25,434 nucleotides of DNA from an uncultured bacterium (GCA_905215395.1 CAJMQA010000009.1:1-25434), one strand, 5' to 3'. Positions 5,948 to 14,364 are shown, numbered from the stretch's first letter. Program-made: numbers and translations. The notes: generated by a model not told the origin, from the sequence alone.

Positions 5948-6697
5948 ATGAAAAGGATCGTTTTACTTCGCCACGGAGAAAGTCTGTGGAATAAAGAGAA
6001 TAAATTTACGGGTTGGACGGATGTGGATCTTTCTGAAAAAGGAGTACAAGAAGCCATAAAAGCTGGGGATTTACTGAAAGAAAAAGGCTTCTTTTTTGAT
6101 AAAGCCTATACTTCTTATTTGAAACGAGCCATAAAAACGTTGAATTATGTGCTCGACCGTATGGATCAGGACTGGATTCCGGTGGAGAAGAGCTGGCGTT
6201 TGAATGAAAAGCATTACGGAGCTCTGCAAGGGCTGAATAAAAGCGAAACAGCGGCTCAATTCGGAGATGAACAGGTACTTATCTGGAGAAGAAGTTATGA
6301 TACCCCATCCCCGGCCTTGTCTCCGGAAGATCCGCGTAATCCTAAATTTGACCCCCGCTATAGAGATATCCCTCCTGCATTACTTCCCGAAACTGAATCT
6401 TTGAAAGATACGGTGGAACGGATTTTACCTTACTGGAAAAAAGAGATTTTCCCTTCCCTAAACGTCAGCAATCAGATTTTAGTGACAGCTCACGGCAATA
6501 GCCTAAGAGGAATTATCAAATATTTGAAAAACATTCCGGACGATAAAATTATTGGATTAAATCTCCCCACGGCCGTGCCTTATGTTTTTGACTTTGACGA
6601 CGATCTTCATCTGGTCAATGACTATTTTCTGGGCGATCCCGAAGATATAAAAAAATTAATGGAAGCAGTTGCTAACCAAGGGAAAAAAGGGGGATAG
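5948..6697 (+). CDS. gpmA: 2,3-bisphosphoglycerate-dependent phosphoglycerate mutase
   Basis: This cytoplasmic glycolytic and gluconeogenic enzyme interconverts 3- and 2-phosphoglycerate through a phosphohistidine. The histidine-phosphatase signature LLRHGES gives Arg8 and the phosphorylated His9. The second histidine is His182 in TAHGNSLRG, and Glu87 lies in RLNEKHYGALQGLNK, the acid/base loop. FTGWTDVDLSEKG is the family's substrate-loop sequence. At 249 residues it is the normal length for GpmA. A short upstream stretch (5898-5947) is AT-rich and shows no full promoter consensus, so its promoter is unresolved. It converges on the aldolase gene, another step of the same pathway, with a shared bidirectional terminator. 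The C-terminal GKKGG tail is unremarkable. Confidence 0.96.
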   Translation: MKRIVLLRHGESLWNKENKFTGWTDVDLSEKGVQEAIKAGDLLKEKGFFFDKAYTSYLKRAIKTLNYVLDRMDQDWIPVEKSWRLNEKHYGALQGLNKSETAAQFGDEQVLIWRRSYDTPSPALSPEDPRNPKFDPRYRDIPPALLPETESLKDTVERILPYWKKEIFPSLNVSNQILVTAHGNSLRGIIKYLKNIPDDKIIGLNLPTAVPYVFDFDDDLHLVNDYFLGDPEDIKKLMEAVANQGKKGG

Positions 6698-6711
6698 GGC
6701 AAAAAATAAGG

Positions 6712-6749
6712 GTGGAGAAGAGTGGCCGGAATACTCTTCTCCGCTTTTT
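6712..6749. terminator. Bidirectional terminator between gpmA and aldolase
   Basis: A 12-bp stem (6712-6723 with 6733-6744; core GGAGAAGAGT/ACTCTTCTCC, one G-T wobble) with a 9-nt loop. A T5 run follows on the plus strand, and TTATTTTTTG follows on the minus strand. It serves both converging genes. Confidence 0.85.
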
Positions 6750-7811
6750 CTATGCCAGCTCAATACTAGTATCCAGATATACATCCTGTATAGCATGTAA
6801 TAGCTGTACTCCTTCCGCCATACTTTTCTGGAAAGCTTTCCGTCCGGAAATCAGACCCATTCCGCCTGCTCTTTTATTCACTACCGCAGTAATAACAGCT
6901 TCCTGTAGATCTCCGCTGCCTTTGGATTCCCCTCCGGAATTGATCAGTCCGACACGGCCCATATAACAATTGGCTACCTGATAACGGCAAAGATCAATGG
7001 GATGTCCGGAAGTCAACTGGGTATACATGCGTTCATCTGTTTTTGCAAAGTTCAGACGGGAGAATCCACCATTATTCATAGGTAATTTTTGTTTGATGAT
7101 ATCCGCTTCAATTGTCACGCCCAAGTGATTGGCTTGTCCCGTTAAGTCGGCAGCAGCGTGATAGTCGGTTCCGTCTTTTTTAAAAGCCGGATTACGCAGA
7201 TAACACCACAAAATAGTGATCATCCCCAGTTCGTGTGCATAGCTGAAACACTTCGCAATCTCTGTCAGTTGACGGTGACTTTCCGGTGAACCAAAATAAA
7301 TGGTCGCACCGATTCCGATAGCTCCCATATTCCAGGCTTCTTTGACTGTCCCAAACAGAATCTGATCGTATGTATTCGGGTAACTCAGTAACTCATTGTG
7401 ATTGATCTTTACAATAAAAGGTATTTTATGGGCATATTTACGGGCAACACTTCCCATCACTCCGAAAGTCGAAACCACACCATTACAACCACCTTCTATG
7501 GCCAGCCGGATAATATTTTCCGAATCAAAATAGATCGGATTAGGAGCAAAAGATGCACCGGCAGTATGTTCGATGCCCTGATCTACAGGGAGAATGGAAA
7601 CATAACCGGTTCCGGATAACCGTCCATGATTTAATAATACACTCATGCTTTTTAAAGTAGGAATATTACGGTCAGAATAACTCCAGATCTGATCTATGAC
7701 ATCAGGAGAAGGAGCATGGAGCAGCGATTTCTCAATGGTTTTACACTGATGTCCCAAATAATATTCTTCTTGATCTCCAAGGATATCCTTGATTTTTGTC
7801 AGGTTTCTCAT
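6750..7811 (-). CDS. fbaB: Class I fructose-bisphosphate aldolase, DhnA/FbaB type
   Basis: This enzyme cleaves or forms fructose 1,6-bisphosphate through a lysine Schiff base, without metal. With the ATG at 7809-7811 the product is 353 residues, close to Escherichia coli FbaB (350). Diagnostic segments are LPVDQGIEH (about 74-82), FIVKINHNELL, GAIGIGATIYFGS, and IEADIIKQKLP, whose first lysine (about 240) is the likely Schiff-base residue by family alignment. GGESKG and the Gly-rich C-terminal GGMGLISGRKAFQ form the phosphate site. The frame is open upstream to an ATG at 7928, but that would overlap the methyltransferase gene by 67 nt and add 39 residues unlike the family (Cys/His-rich), so I chose 7811. 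No Shine-Dalgarno sequence precedes this ATG. It probably follows rsmI-like in one transcript, 50 nt apart. Confidence 0.93.
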   Translation of the reverse strand: MRNLTKIKDILGDQEEYYLGHQCKTIEKSLLHAPSPDVIDQIWSYSDRNIPTLKSMSVLLNHGRLSGTGYVSILPVDQGIEHTAGASFAPNPIYFDSENIIRLAIEGGCNGVVSTFGVMGSVARKYAHKIPFIVKINHNELLSYPNTYDQILFGTVKEAWNMGAIGIGATIYFGSPESHRQLTEIAKCFSYAHELGMITILWCYLRNPAFKKDGTDYHAAADLTGQANHLGVTIEADIIKQKLPMNNGGFSRLNFAKTDERMYTQLTSGHPIDLCRYQVANCYMGRVGLINSGGESKGSGDLQEAVITAVVNKRAGGMGLISGRKAFQKSMAEGVQLLHAIQDVYLDTSIELA

Positions 7812-7861
7812 AAGCAAATTTTTTAAGTAATGCTTATGTGTACGACCTCCTGATAAAAGAG

Positions 7862-8572
7862 TTACCTTTTTACATAGATGGAAAATATTGCAGGTCGTTT
7901 CTGTATGTCTGGTTTCTGCTTTTTCCACTCTTGTATTGTCATTGTCCTGATGTATTCATTTTCAGTAGTAATATCACATGCTATCGAAAGTAATGTTTGA
8001 GATTGTAACAGCTGTAATAATTCATCAAATAACTTCTGATTCCGATAGGGAGTTTCGATGAAAATCTGAGTACGGTTTTCCTGGGCGGACTGTTTCTCAA
8101 AATTTTTGATAGCCTTGCTGCGTTCATTTTCCTTTATAGGCAGATAACCATTAAAAGAAAAATTTTGTCCGTTGAGGCCGGAAGCAATCAATGCCAACAG
8201 GATGGAGGAGGGGCCAACCAAAGGAACTACCTGAAATCCTTTTTGATGAGCAAGGGCAACCAGTTCAGCGCCAGGGTCAGCAATTCCCGGACAACCGGCT
8301 TCCGAAATAATTCCGACATCGTTTTGTTCCAGATAAGGCAAACAATCACCTATGGCTTTCCGGCCGGAATGTTCATTCAATTCCAGAAAAGTTACTTCGT
8401 CAACATTTATACTTTTATCTATTTTTTTTAAGAAACGCCGTGTGTTTTTTGGATTTTCACTAGCGAATATCCTTATCTTTTTTATCAACTTTATAACTTC
8501 GGAAGGGATAACTCCCCAAACATCAGTTTCACCTAAAGTATTCGGTATCAAAAACAATTTTCCCATCTTCAC
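7862..8572 (-). CDS. RsmI-like rRNA 2'-O-methyltransferase, short tetrapyrrole-methylase-family form
   Basis: This 236-residue SAM-dependent enzyme belongs to the tetrapyrrole (corrin/porphyrin) methylase superfamily. RsmI methylates the ribose of 16S rRNA C1402. The sequence shows the family core: GKLFLIPNTLGE at the start, SEAGCPGIADPG (90-101, SAM-binding loop, canonical form SDAGTPxISDPG), VPLVGPSSILLALIASG, and FIETPYRN (canonical FFESPHR). Several canonical residues are changed and the C-terminal small domain of full RsmI (about 280 residues) is absent. Bacteroidota genomes often carry such a short form beside or instead of canonical RsmI, so the rRNA target is inferred. ATG at 8572 or 8566 (MKMGK) are both possible. 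It is divergent from a metallo-hydrolase with its own -7 box at 8626-8633. Confidence 0.8.
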   Translation of the reverse strand: MKMGKLFLIPNTLGETDVWGVIPSEVIKLIKKIRIFASENPKNTRRFLKKIDKSINVDEVTFLELNEHSGRKAIGDCLPYLEQNDVGIISEAGCPGIADPGAELVALAHQKGFQVVPLVGPSSILLALIASGLNGQNFSFNGYLPIKENERSKAIKNFEKQSAQENRTQIFIETPYRNQKLFDELLQLLQSQTLLSIACDITTENEYIRTMTIQEWKKQKPDIQKRPAIFSIYVKR

Positions 8573-8625
8573 GAAATTAAAACTATCTGGTATTTACAGC
8601 CCTTACTGAATAACTTTTTTCCGCC

Positions 8626-8633
8626 CAAAGGTA
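8626..8633 (-). promoter_or_regulatory. -7 box (TACCTTTG) for the RsmI-like gene
   Basis: The minus strand reads TACCTTTG, an exact TAnnTTTG match, about 53 nt before the ATG at 8572. No TTTG lies at the usual spacing upstream, so only half the promoter is supported. Confidence 0.5.
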
Positions 8634-8655
8634 ACATCAATTTTGCAATATATGC

Positions 8656-8663
8656 TATCTTTG
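8656..8663 (+). promoter_or_regulatory. -7 box (TATCTTTG) for the metallo-hydrolase gene
   Basis: TATCTTTG is the most common Bacteroidota -7 form and occurs 20 nt before the ATG at 8684, giving a leader near 14 nt. The -33 element is not evident. Confidence 0.6.
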
Positions 8664-8683
8664 TGAATACAATTTGATACTGT

Positions 8684-9454
8684 ATGAAATTAACTATTTT
8701 AGGAAGCGGAACTTCACAGGGCATTCCAGTCATTGCCTGTAGTTGTCCGGTATGCCATTCGGCAGACAAGCATGATAAACGGTTGAGATCCTCTGCTATG
8801 CTGGATATTAAAGGAAAAAAAATCATTATAGATGCCGGACCTGATTTCCGTTATCAAATGCTCCGGAATGAAGTTCAGGATATTCGTGCTATTTTACTGA
8901 CTCACGGACATAAAGATCATGTCGGCGGATTGGATGACGTCCGGGCTTTCAACTGGGTGAAACAAGGAGCTGTAGATGTTTATGGGAACGAAGGTACCAA
9001 AGAAGTTGTGTATAAAGATTTTTCTTATGCCTTTGCAGCTTTCCGGTATCCTGGTGTGCCGGAAATAAACTATCACATTATCGGTAAGGAACCTTTCTAT
9101 ATTGATGACATCAAAGTCGTTCCCATACCTGTCTTACATTATAAAATGCCTGTATTGGGTTTCAGGATAGGTAAATTTGCTTATGTTACCGATGCCAAAA
9201 CAATACCGGAGCCTTCCATGGAACGGCTGAAAGGGGTTGAATATCTTGTCATTAATGCCCTTCGCAAAGAAATCCATATGTCGCATTTCAATCTGGAAGA
9301 AGCTTTAGATATCATAGAACAATTAAAACCCAAATGTGCTTTACTGACACATATCGGACATCAGATGGGATTAGCCGCAGAAGTGAGCCGGGAATTACCG
9401 GAAAATGTGAGATTGGCTCAGGATAACTTTGAACTGGATATCCCTGATCAGTAA
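8684..9454 (+). CDS. Metallo-beta-lactamase-fold hydrolase, PhnP-like
   Basis: This is a 256-residue cytoplasmic hydrolase of the MBL superfamily. The metal motif THGHKDHVGG gives His74, His76, Asp78 and His79; further ligands are likely His151 region (VLHYKMPVLGF), Asp in YVTDAK and His in LTHIGHQ. The N-terminal LGSGTSQGIPVIACSCPVCHS carries Cys19, Cys21 and Cys24, matching the extra zinc-binding cysteine loop of PhnP-type phosphodiesterases. PhnP cleaves cyclic ribose phosphates in phosphonate breakdown, but no phn genes are here, and this type is widespread as a single gene in Bacteroidetes, so the natural substrate is open (small cyclic phosphodiester is plausible). It stands alone between a divergent methyltransferase and gyrA. 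A hairpin overlaps its stop codon. Confidence 0.88.
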   Translation: MKLTILGSGTSQGIPVIACSCPVCHSADKHDKRLRSSAMLDIKGKKIIIDAGPDFRYQMLRNEVQDIRAILLTHGHKDHVGGLDDVRAFNWVKQGAVDVYGNEGTKEVVYKDFSYAFAAFRYPGVPEINYHIIGKEPFYIDDIKVVPIPVLHYKMPVLGFRIGKFAYVTDAKTIPEPSMERLKGVEYLVINALRKEIHMSHFNLEEALDIIEQLKPKCALLTHIGHQMGLAAEVSRELPENVRLAQDNFELDIPDQ

Positions 9455-9466
9455 AAGTTCAGGGAT
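9440..9466 (+). terminator. Hairpin over the stop codon of the metallo-hydrolase
   Basis: ATCCCTGA (9440-9447) pairs exactly with TCAGGGAT (9459-9466). The loop holds the TAA stop (9452-9454). Only GGTTTATG follows, so termination strength is doubtful, yet the position suits the end of the transcript before gyrA. Confidence 0.35.
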
Positions 9467-9531
9467 GGTTTATGAAAAGAGTTTCAGTTGAAAAAGAAGG
9501 GTAAATTTCTTTTTATAACAGTTGAATTTAT

Positions 9532-9539
9532 TACATTTG
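9532..9539 (+). promoter_or_regulatory. -7 box (TACATTTG) for gyrA
   Basis: TACATTTG matches TAnnTTTG, 77 nt before the gyrA ATG; a leader of about 70 nt is predicted. No TTTG at the expected -33 distance was seen. Confidence 0.5.
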
Positions 9540-9616
9540 TGTGATTTTTATAGAAAAGAGGGAAAAATGTGTAATTTTTCCTATTATGTTTTTGATTAAC
9601 AGTAATTTAAATATAG

Positions 9617-12133
9617 ATGGAAAACGGCGGAGAAAAAATTATTAAAATCAACATCGAAGAGGAAATGAAATCGTCGTACATTGATTATTCAATGTCGGTG
9701 ATTGTGTCGCGGGCTTTACCAGACGTACGTGACGGCTTGAAACCTGTACACAGAAGGGTGTTGTACGGAATGGACGAATTAGGATTAACATCCGGAAAAC
9801 CATATAAAAAGTCTGCGAGAATTGTTGGTGAAGTACTGGGAAAATATCACCCGCATGGGGATAGTTCTGTATATATGGCAATGGTTCGTATGGCCCAGGA
9901 ATGGTCGTTACGTTATCCATTGGTGGACGGTCAGGGAAACTTTGGTTCTGTGGATGGGGATAGTCCGGCTGCCATGCGTTATACCGAGGCCCGTATGGCC
10001 AAAATTACAGAGGATATGTTGGTCGATCTGGATAAGGATACCGTGGATATGACCGACAACTTCGACGGTTCTTTAAAAGAACCGAGCGTTCTGCCGACCC
10101 GGATACCTTATTTATTGGTGAACGGAGCTTCCGGTATTGCTGTGGGTATGGCTACTAATATGCCGCCTCACAATATCAATGATACTATCGATGCCATATG
10201 TGCATATATAGATAATAATGAGATAGACATAGAGGAACTGATAAAGATCATTAAAGCACCCGATTTTCCGACAGGAGGAACCATATACGGCTATAGCGGA
10301 GTTAGAGAAAGTTATCTGACAGGGAGAGGACGCATTATCATCCGTTCCAAGACTTCAGTAGAAGTAATGCCTAATGGCCGGGAAAAGCTTATCGTACATG
10401 AAATCCCCTACATGGTCAATAAAGCAGAGCTCATTTCCCGCATTGCCGATTTGATCAATGAAAAGAAAATAGACGGTATTTCCAATATCAATGATGAGTC
10501 GGACCGTGAAGGAATGCGTATTGTTATTGATATTAAAAAAGATGCCATTTCCAATGTGGTATTAAATACTTTATTAAAACATACGGCTCTGCAATCTTCT
10601 TTCGGTGTGAACAATGTGGCTCTGGTGCACGGACGTCCGAAATTGCTGAATCTAAAAGATTTAATTCATTATTTTGTAGAACATCGTCACGACGTTGTCG
10701 TTCGCCGTACCCGCTTTGAGTTGCGGAAAGCCGAGGAGAGAGCCCATATTCTGGAAGGATTGATCATTGCCTCTGACCATATCGATGAAGTGATCCGTCT
10801 GATCAGAGCCTCCCAAAGCCCTCAGGAAGCCCAGGTTACCTTGATGGAACGCTTCAGTCTGACTGATAAACAGGCTGCAGCCATTGTGGCCATGCGTCTG
10901 GGACAATTGACCGGTTTGGAACAAGAAAAACTGAGGGCGGAATACGAAGAAATAGAGAAATTGATTGCCCATTTGAATGAAATTCTGGCTCATGTTGAAC
11001 TGAGAATGCAAATTATCAAAGATGAGTTACTGGCTGTAAAGGCTCAGTATGGGGATGAAAGAAGAACAGATATTGTATATGCTTCCGAAGAATTTAATCC
11101 GGAAGACTTCTATGCAGATGAGGAGATGGTCATTACTATTTCTCATATGGGATATATCAAACGCACCCCGCTTTCCGAATACAAAGTACAAAATAGAGGA
11201 GGGGTTGGCTCAAAAGGTTCTGCAACCCGGGACGAGGACTTCCTGGAACATATGATCATGGCCACTATGCACAATACCATGTTGTTCTTTACAGAAAAAG
11301 GGAAATGTTTCTGGTTGAAAGTATATGAAATTCCGGAAGGAACCAAACAATCCAAAGGAAGGGCTATCCAAAACCTGCTGAACATAGAACCGGAAGATAA
11401 AGTAAAAGCTTATATTAATCTGCTTGACTTGAAAGATCCTGATTATATAAATAGCAACTATATTGTTCTGTGTACCAAAAAAGGAATCATAAAAAAGACA
11501 ACATTGGAAGCTTATTCCCGTCCTCGTCAAAACGGAGTGAATGCTATCACGATCAAAGAAGGTGACCAGCTATTGGAAGCTAAGTTGACCAATGGAGAGA
11601 ATGATATTATGATTGCTGTAAAATCTGGAAAAGCTATACGTTTTCCAGAATTCAAAGTGCGCCCGATGGGACGTACGGCTTCAGGAGTCCGTGGTATCTG
11701 GATGGAAGAGGAGGATGAAGCCATCGGAATGGTATGTGTGGAACCGACCAATGCCAATATCCTGGTCGTATCTGAAAATGGATACGGAAAACGTTCTGCT
11801 ATAGAAGATTACAGAATTACGAACAGGGGTGGTAAGGGAGTCAAAACTATCAATATGACCGAAAAAACAGGCAATTTGATTGCTTTGATTGATGTAACAG
11901 ATGAAGATAACCTGATGATCATCAACCGTTCGGGCCTGACAATCCGTCTGGAAGTTGCTTCCCTGAGAATAATGGGACGTAATACCCAAGGCGTAAAACT
12001 GATTAATCTGCGGAACGATGATTCCATTGCCGCTGTTGCTAAAGTTTCAGCAGCAAAAGAAGAGGAGAATCATGAAACTGAGGTACAGGATATGGGAGAG
12101 GAGATTACAGAAAATGGGAGCTCTGAAGAATAA
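9617..12133 (+). CDS. gyrA: DNA gyrase subunit A
   Basis: This 838-residue protein is the breakage-reunion subunit that, with GyrB, introduces negative supercoils. The N-terminal winged-helix and tower region carries RALPDVRDGLKPVHRRVLYGM (32-52), the HPHGDSSVY loop and the catalytic tyrosine Tyr122 in MRYTE. The quinolone-determining region aligns without gaps to Escherichia coli numbering: Ser83 is the wild-type (susceptible) residue, and position 87 is Met instead of Asp. A coiled-coil tower and gate (about 390-480) precede the C-terminal beta-pinwheel with repeated VMxxxGxxxR-type blades. RGGKG near TNRGGKGVKTI is the GyrA-box that separates gyrase from topoisomerase IV ParC. The last 25 residues are an acidic tail (EEITENGSSEE). 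The TPR gene starts 63 nt later without a terminator between them, so cotranscription is likely. Confidence 0.97.
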   Translation: MENGGEKIIKINIEEEMKSSYIDYSMSVIVSRALPDVRDGLKPVHRRVLYGMDELGLTSGKPYKKSARIVGEVLGKYHPHGDSSVYMAMVRMAQEWSLRYPLVDGQGNFGSVDGDSPAAMRYTEARMAKITEDMLVDLDKDTVDMTDNFDGSLKEPSVLPTRIPYLLVNGASGIAVGMATNMPPHNINDTIDAICAYIDNNEIDIEELIKIIKAPDFPTGGTIYGYSGVRESYLTGRGRIIIRSKTSVEVMPNGREKLIVHEIPYMVNKAELISRIADLINEKKIDGISNINDESDREGMRIVIDIKKDAISNVVLNTLLKHTALQSSFGVNNVALVHGRPKLLNLKDLIHYFVEHRHDVVVRRTRFELRKAEERAHILEGLIIASDHIDEVIRLIRASQSPQEAQVTLMERFSLTDKQAAAIVAMRLGQLTGLEQEKLRAEYEEIEKLIAHLNEILAHVELRMQIIKDELLAVKAQYGDERRTDIVYASEEFNPEDFYADEEMVITISHMGYIKRTPLSEYKVQNRGGVGSKGSATRDEDFLEHMIMATMHNTMLFFTEKGKCFWLKVYEIPEGTKQSKGRAIQNLLNIEPEDKVKAYINLLDLKDPDYINSNYIVLCTKKGIIKKTTLEAYSRPRQNGVNAITIKEGDQLLEAKLTNGENDIMIAVKSGKAIRFPEFKVRPMGRTASGVRGIWMEEEDEAIGMVCVEPTNANILVVSENGYGKRSAIEDYRITNRGGKGVKTINMTEKTGNLIALIDVTDEDNLMIINRSGLTIRLEVASLRIMGRNTQGVKLINLRNDDSIAAVAKVSAAKEEENHETEVQDMGEEITENGSSEE

Positions 12134-12196
12134 TTGTAACCAAAATCACGTTGGATACGTGAAACTGAAACATAAATTAATGTAATATTTATACGT

Positions 12197-13375
12197 ATGA
12201 GAAAACTATCTTTCATTATGATTTTACTTTTTTGTGCGACTTTCACGTATGCGCAGAAAGGGAAAGTGACTCAGGCAACCAGCTATTTTACTTCCGGAAA
12301 GCTGGATCAGGCCAAAAAGCTGATTGACGAAGCCATGCAACACGAAGCATGTCTGAATTTCGACAAAGGATATTTCACAAAAGGCCAAATCTACCAGGCT
12401 ATCTTTGAAAGTCCTTTGGAAGATTACAAAAAACTGGCCCCCAATGCATTGGATGTAGCTTGGGAAGCATATCAGAAAGTCATAGAACTGGATGTAAAGA
12501 AAAAATACGAGAAAAAGCTGGAAACCCAGTATAAAAATCTGATCATAGATTACACCAACCGGGCTGTAGAATTTTACAATGCCGACAATTTTAAGGATGC
12601 TCTGAAAGCGTTTAAGAAAGTACTTGAAATCGAAAATTCTCCAATTGTAACTCAGGGAAATGCTCCGGCTGTAGATACTGCTGTATTATTCAATGCCGCC
12701 GTATCAGCACAACGAGCCGGAGAACTGGCGGATGCAGAAAAATTCTATAAAGAAACTCTGAAATATAATTACGAACCGGCACGTACTTACGCTATGCTGG
12801 CTAATGTATTGAAAGAACAGGGAAAAGAAGAAGAAGCTGTAAAATATCTGCATGAAGGATATGAAAAATATCCCGACAATTCTTATATGCTTGTTGAATT
12901 GATCAATTATTATTTGTTAGGAGGAGAACCCGAAAAAGCAGAAAAATATCTGGATGCAGCCATTAAACAAGATCCTAAAAACGCGTCTTTCTATAGAGCT
13001 AAAGGTACATTGTATGAAAAAATGCAGGAACCGGCAAAGGCTGAAGAAATGTATGGCAAAGCTTTGGAATTAGATCCGAAAGATTTTCTGGCTCAATACA
13101 ATCTGGGAAATATCAAATTGACTGAAGTGATCAATTTTCATAAAAAAGTACTGGATATTGTAGATGTGAACGAATATAACAAAGAACTGGAAAAGGTGTA
13201 TGATGGATATGCATCTGTGATTCCTTATTTTGAAAAAGCCCTGGAATTAAATCCGAATGAGAAGAATACCATGTCTACTTTGAAAGAACTTTATTTCAAA
13301 TTAAGAAATAGAGATGCAAAATATCAGGAAAAGTATGACGAAATCAAGGCAAAAATTGATGCTGCTGGTAATTAA
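12197..13375 (+). CDS. Exported tetratricopeptide-repeat protein
   Basis: A 392-residue periplasmic protein with a signal peptide (1-19, ...TFTYA before QKGK) followed by an all-helical array. TPR-like helix pairs are clear at FYNADNFKDALKAFKKVLEI, RAGELADAEKFYKETLKY, LKEQGKEEEAVKYLHEGYEKYP, GGEPEKAEKYLDAAIKQDP and MQEPAKAEEMYGKALELDP, with a final PYFEKALELNP unit. Such arrays bind other proteins and no enzyme motif is seen. Placement right after gyrA on the same strand is a pattern I associate with Bacteroidetes, but the functional link is unknown. Lys-rich spacer AWEAYQKVIELDVKKKYEKK may be a long helix. It ends at a good hairpin terminator. Confidence 0.88.
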   Translation: MRKLSFIMILLFCATFTYAQKGKVTQATSYFTSGKLDQAKKLIDEAMQHEACLNFDKGYFTKGQIYQAIFESPLEDYKKLAPNALDVAWEAYQKVIELDVKKKYEKKLETQYKNLIIDYTNRAVEFYNADNFKDALKAFKKVLEIENSPIVTQGNAPAVDTAVLFNAAVSAQRAGELADAEKFYKETLKYNYEPARTYAMLANVLKEQGKEEEAVKYLHEGYEKYPDNSYMLVELINYYLLGGEPEKAEKYLDAAIKQDPKNASFYRAKGTLYEKMQEPAKAEEMYGKALELDPKDFLAQYNLGNIKLTEVINFHKKVLDIVDVNEYNKELEKVYDGYASVIPYFEKALELNPNEKNTMSTLKELYFKLRNRDAKYQEKYDEIKAKIDAAGN

Positions 13376-13380
13376 AATCT

Positions 13381-13407
13381 AAAGGGGATGTAATACTCCC
13401 CTTTTTT
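13381..13407 (+). terminator. Hairpin terminator after the gyrA-TPR transcript
   Basis: AAAGGGGA (13381-13388) pairs with TCCCCTTT (13397-13404) around an 8-nt loop and is followed directly by more T residues. Confidence 0.8.
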
Positions 13408-13506
13408 AAAACACATAAATTTTACATAATATAAATTATAGGACAAATAAAAAAAGAGTCTCTCCATAGAATTTTTTTTCATTTCTTTTTGAAAGTATTT
13501 TTTTAT

Positions 13507-13514
13507 TATCTTTG
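13507..13514 (+). promoter_or_regulatory. -7 box (TATCTTTG) for the envelope gene run
   Basis: TATCTTTG occurs 30 nt before the ATG at 13545, after a T-rich tract. The nearest TTTG upstream leaves only 15 nt, so the -33 element is doubtful. Confidence 0.6.
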
Positions 13515-13544
13515 CGGACATGGTTGTTTTCACAATAAGTTACT

Positions 13545-14354
13545 ATGCGTGATAAAGTTGTTATTGTTACCGGTGCTTCTTCCGGTATAGGCAAAGCTTT
13601 AGTTTATGAATTAGCTCATCAGGGCGCTAAAATTGTCATGGCAGCCCGGAATCTGGAAGAATTACTGAATATTGAGCAGGATTTAAAGAAATCCGGGGTT
13701 TCTGTGTTATCTGTACGAACAGACGTGACTAAAGAATTAGCATGTAAAGCATTGATAGAACAAGCTTATGAATGTTTCGGACGCATCGATGCTTTGATCA
13801 ATAATGCCGGAATTTCAATGCGTGCTCTTTTACAGGATCTGGATTGTAATGTCATTCATAAAGTTATGGATGTGAATTTCTGGGGAACTGTTTATTGTTC
13901 CAAATATGCCTTACCCTATTTATTACAATCCAAAGGTAGTCTGGTCGGTGTTATTTCAATTGCCGGTTATATTGGTCTTCCGGGACGTACCGGATACGCT
14001 GCCAGTAAATTTGCTGTGAGAGGATTTCTGGATACAGTCCGGGTTGAAAATCTGAAAAAAGGACTCCATGTATTAATAGCTGCTCCGGGATTTACGGCTT
14101 CCAATATCAGAAAAAAAGCGCTGGATGCTTCCGGACAACAACAGGGAGAAAGTCCTCGTAATGAAGGGAAAATGATGTCCTCTGAACAATGTGCCCGACT
14201 TATCATCAAAGGGATAAGAAAGAGAAAAAGAGAGGTCATCATGACTTTCGTAGAAGGTAAGCTAGCTGTTTTTCTAGGGAAATGGATACCCGGCTTAGTG
14301 GATAAACTGAGTTATTCACTGATGGCAAAAGAACCCGACTCTCCTTTTAAATAA
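13545..14354 (+). CDS. Short-chain dehydrogenase/reductase
   Basis: A 269-residue NAD(P)-dependent oxidoreductase of the classical SDR family. Cofactor motif TGASSGIG is at 9-16, NNAG at 86-89, and the catalytic residues are Asn111, Ser138 (ISIAG), Tyr151 and Lys155 (YAASK). AARN after the second strand, with Arg at 35, is compatible with NADP preference. The C-terminal region has a basic stretch (KGIRKRKREVIMTF) followed by a hydrophobic segment (LAVFLGKWIPGLV), as in SDRs that sit at the membrane and act on lipid-like substrates (DHRS7B-like group). Substrate is not determined. It is first in a tightly spaced run of five genes, 10 nt before the DUF3078 gene, with a -7 box upstream. Confidence 0.9.
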   Translation: MRDKVVIVTGASSGIGKALVYELAHQGAKIVMAARNLEELLNIEQDLKKSGVSVLSVRTDVTKELACKALIEQAYECFGRIDALINNAGISMRALLQDLDCNVIHKVMDVNFWGTVYCSKYALPYLLQSKGSLVGVISIAGYIGLPGRTGYAASKFAVRGFLDTVRVENLKKGLHVLIAAPGFTASNIRKKALDASGQQQGESPRNEGKMMSSEQCARLIIKGIRKRKREVIMTFVEGKLAVFLGKWIPGLVDKLSYSLMAKEPDSPFK

Positions 14355-14364
14355 CATCGAATAT

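Noticed and set aside
7812..7928. Longer aldolase start at 7928
   Set aside because: Would overlap the methyltransferase gene by 67 nt and add 39 residues unlike the family; ATG at 7811 gives normal length.
10661..11011. 116-codon antisense frame in gyrA, and similar antisense frames in uvrA (21616-22008)
   Set aside because: They are opposite well-conserved coding sequence, lack family features and result from codon bias of the sense gene.
12146..12162. Hairpin TCACGT/ACGTGA between gyrA and the TPR gene as terminator
   Set aside because: Only 6 bp, no T-run after it; cotranscription is more likely.
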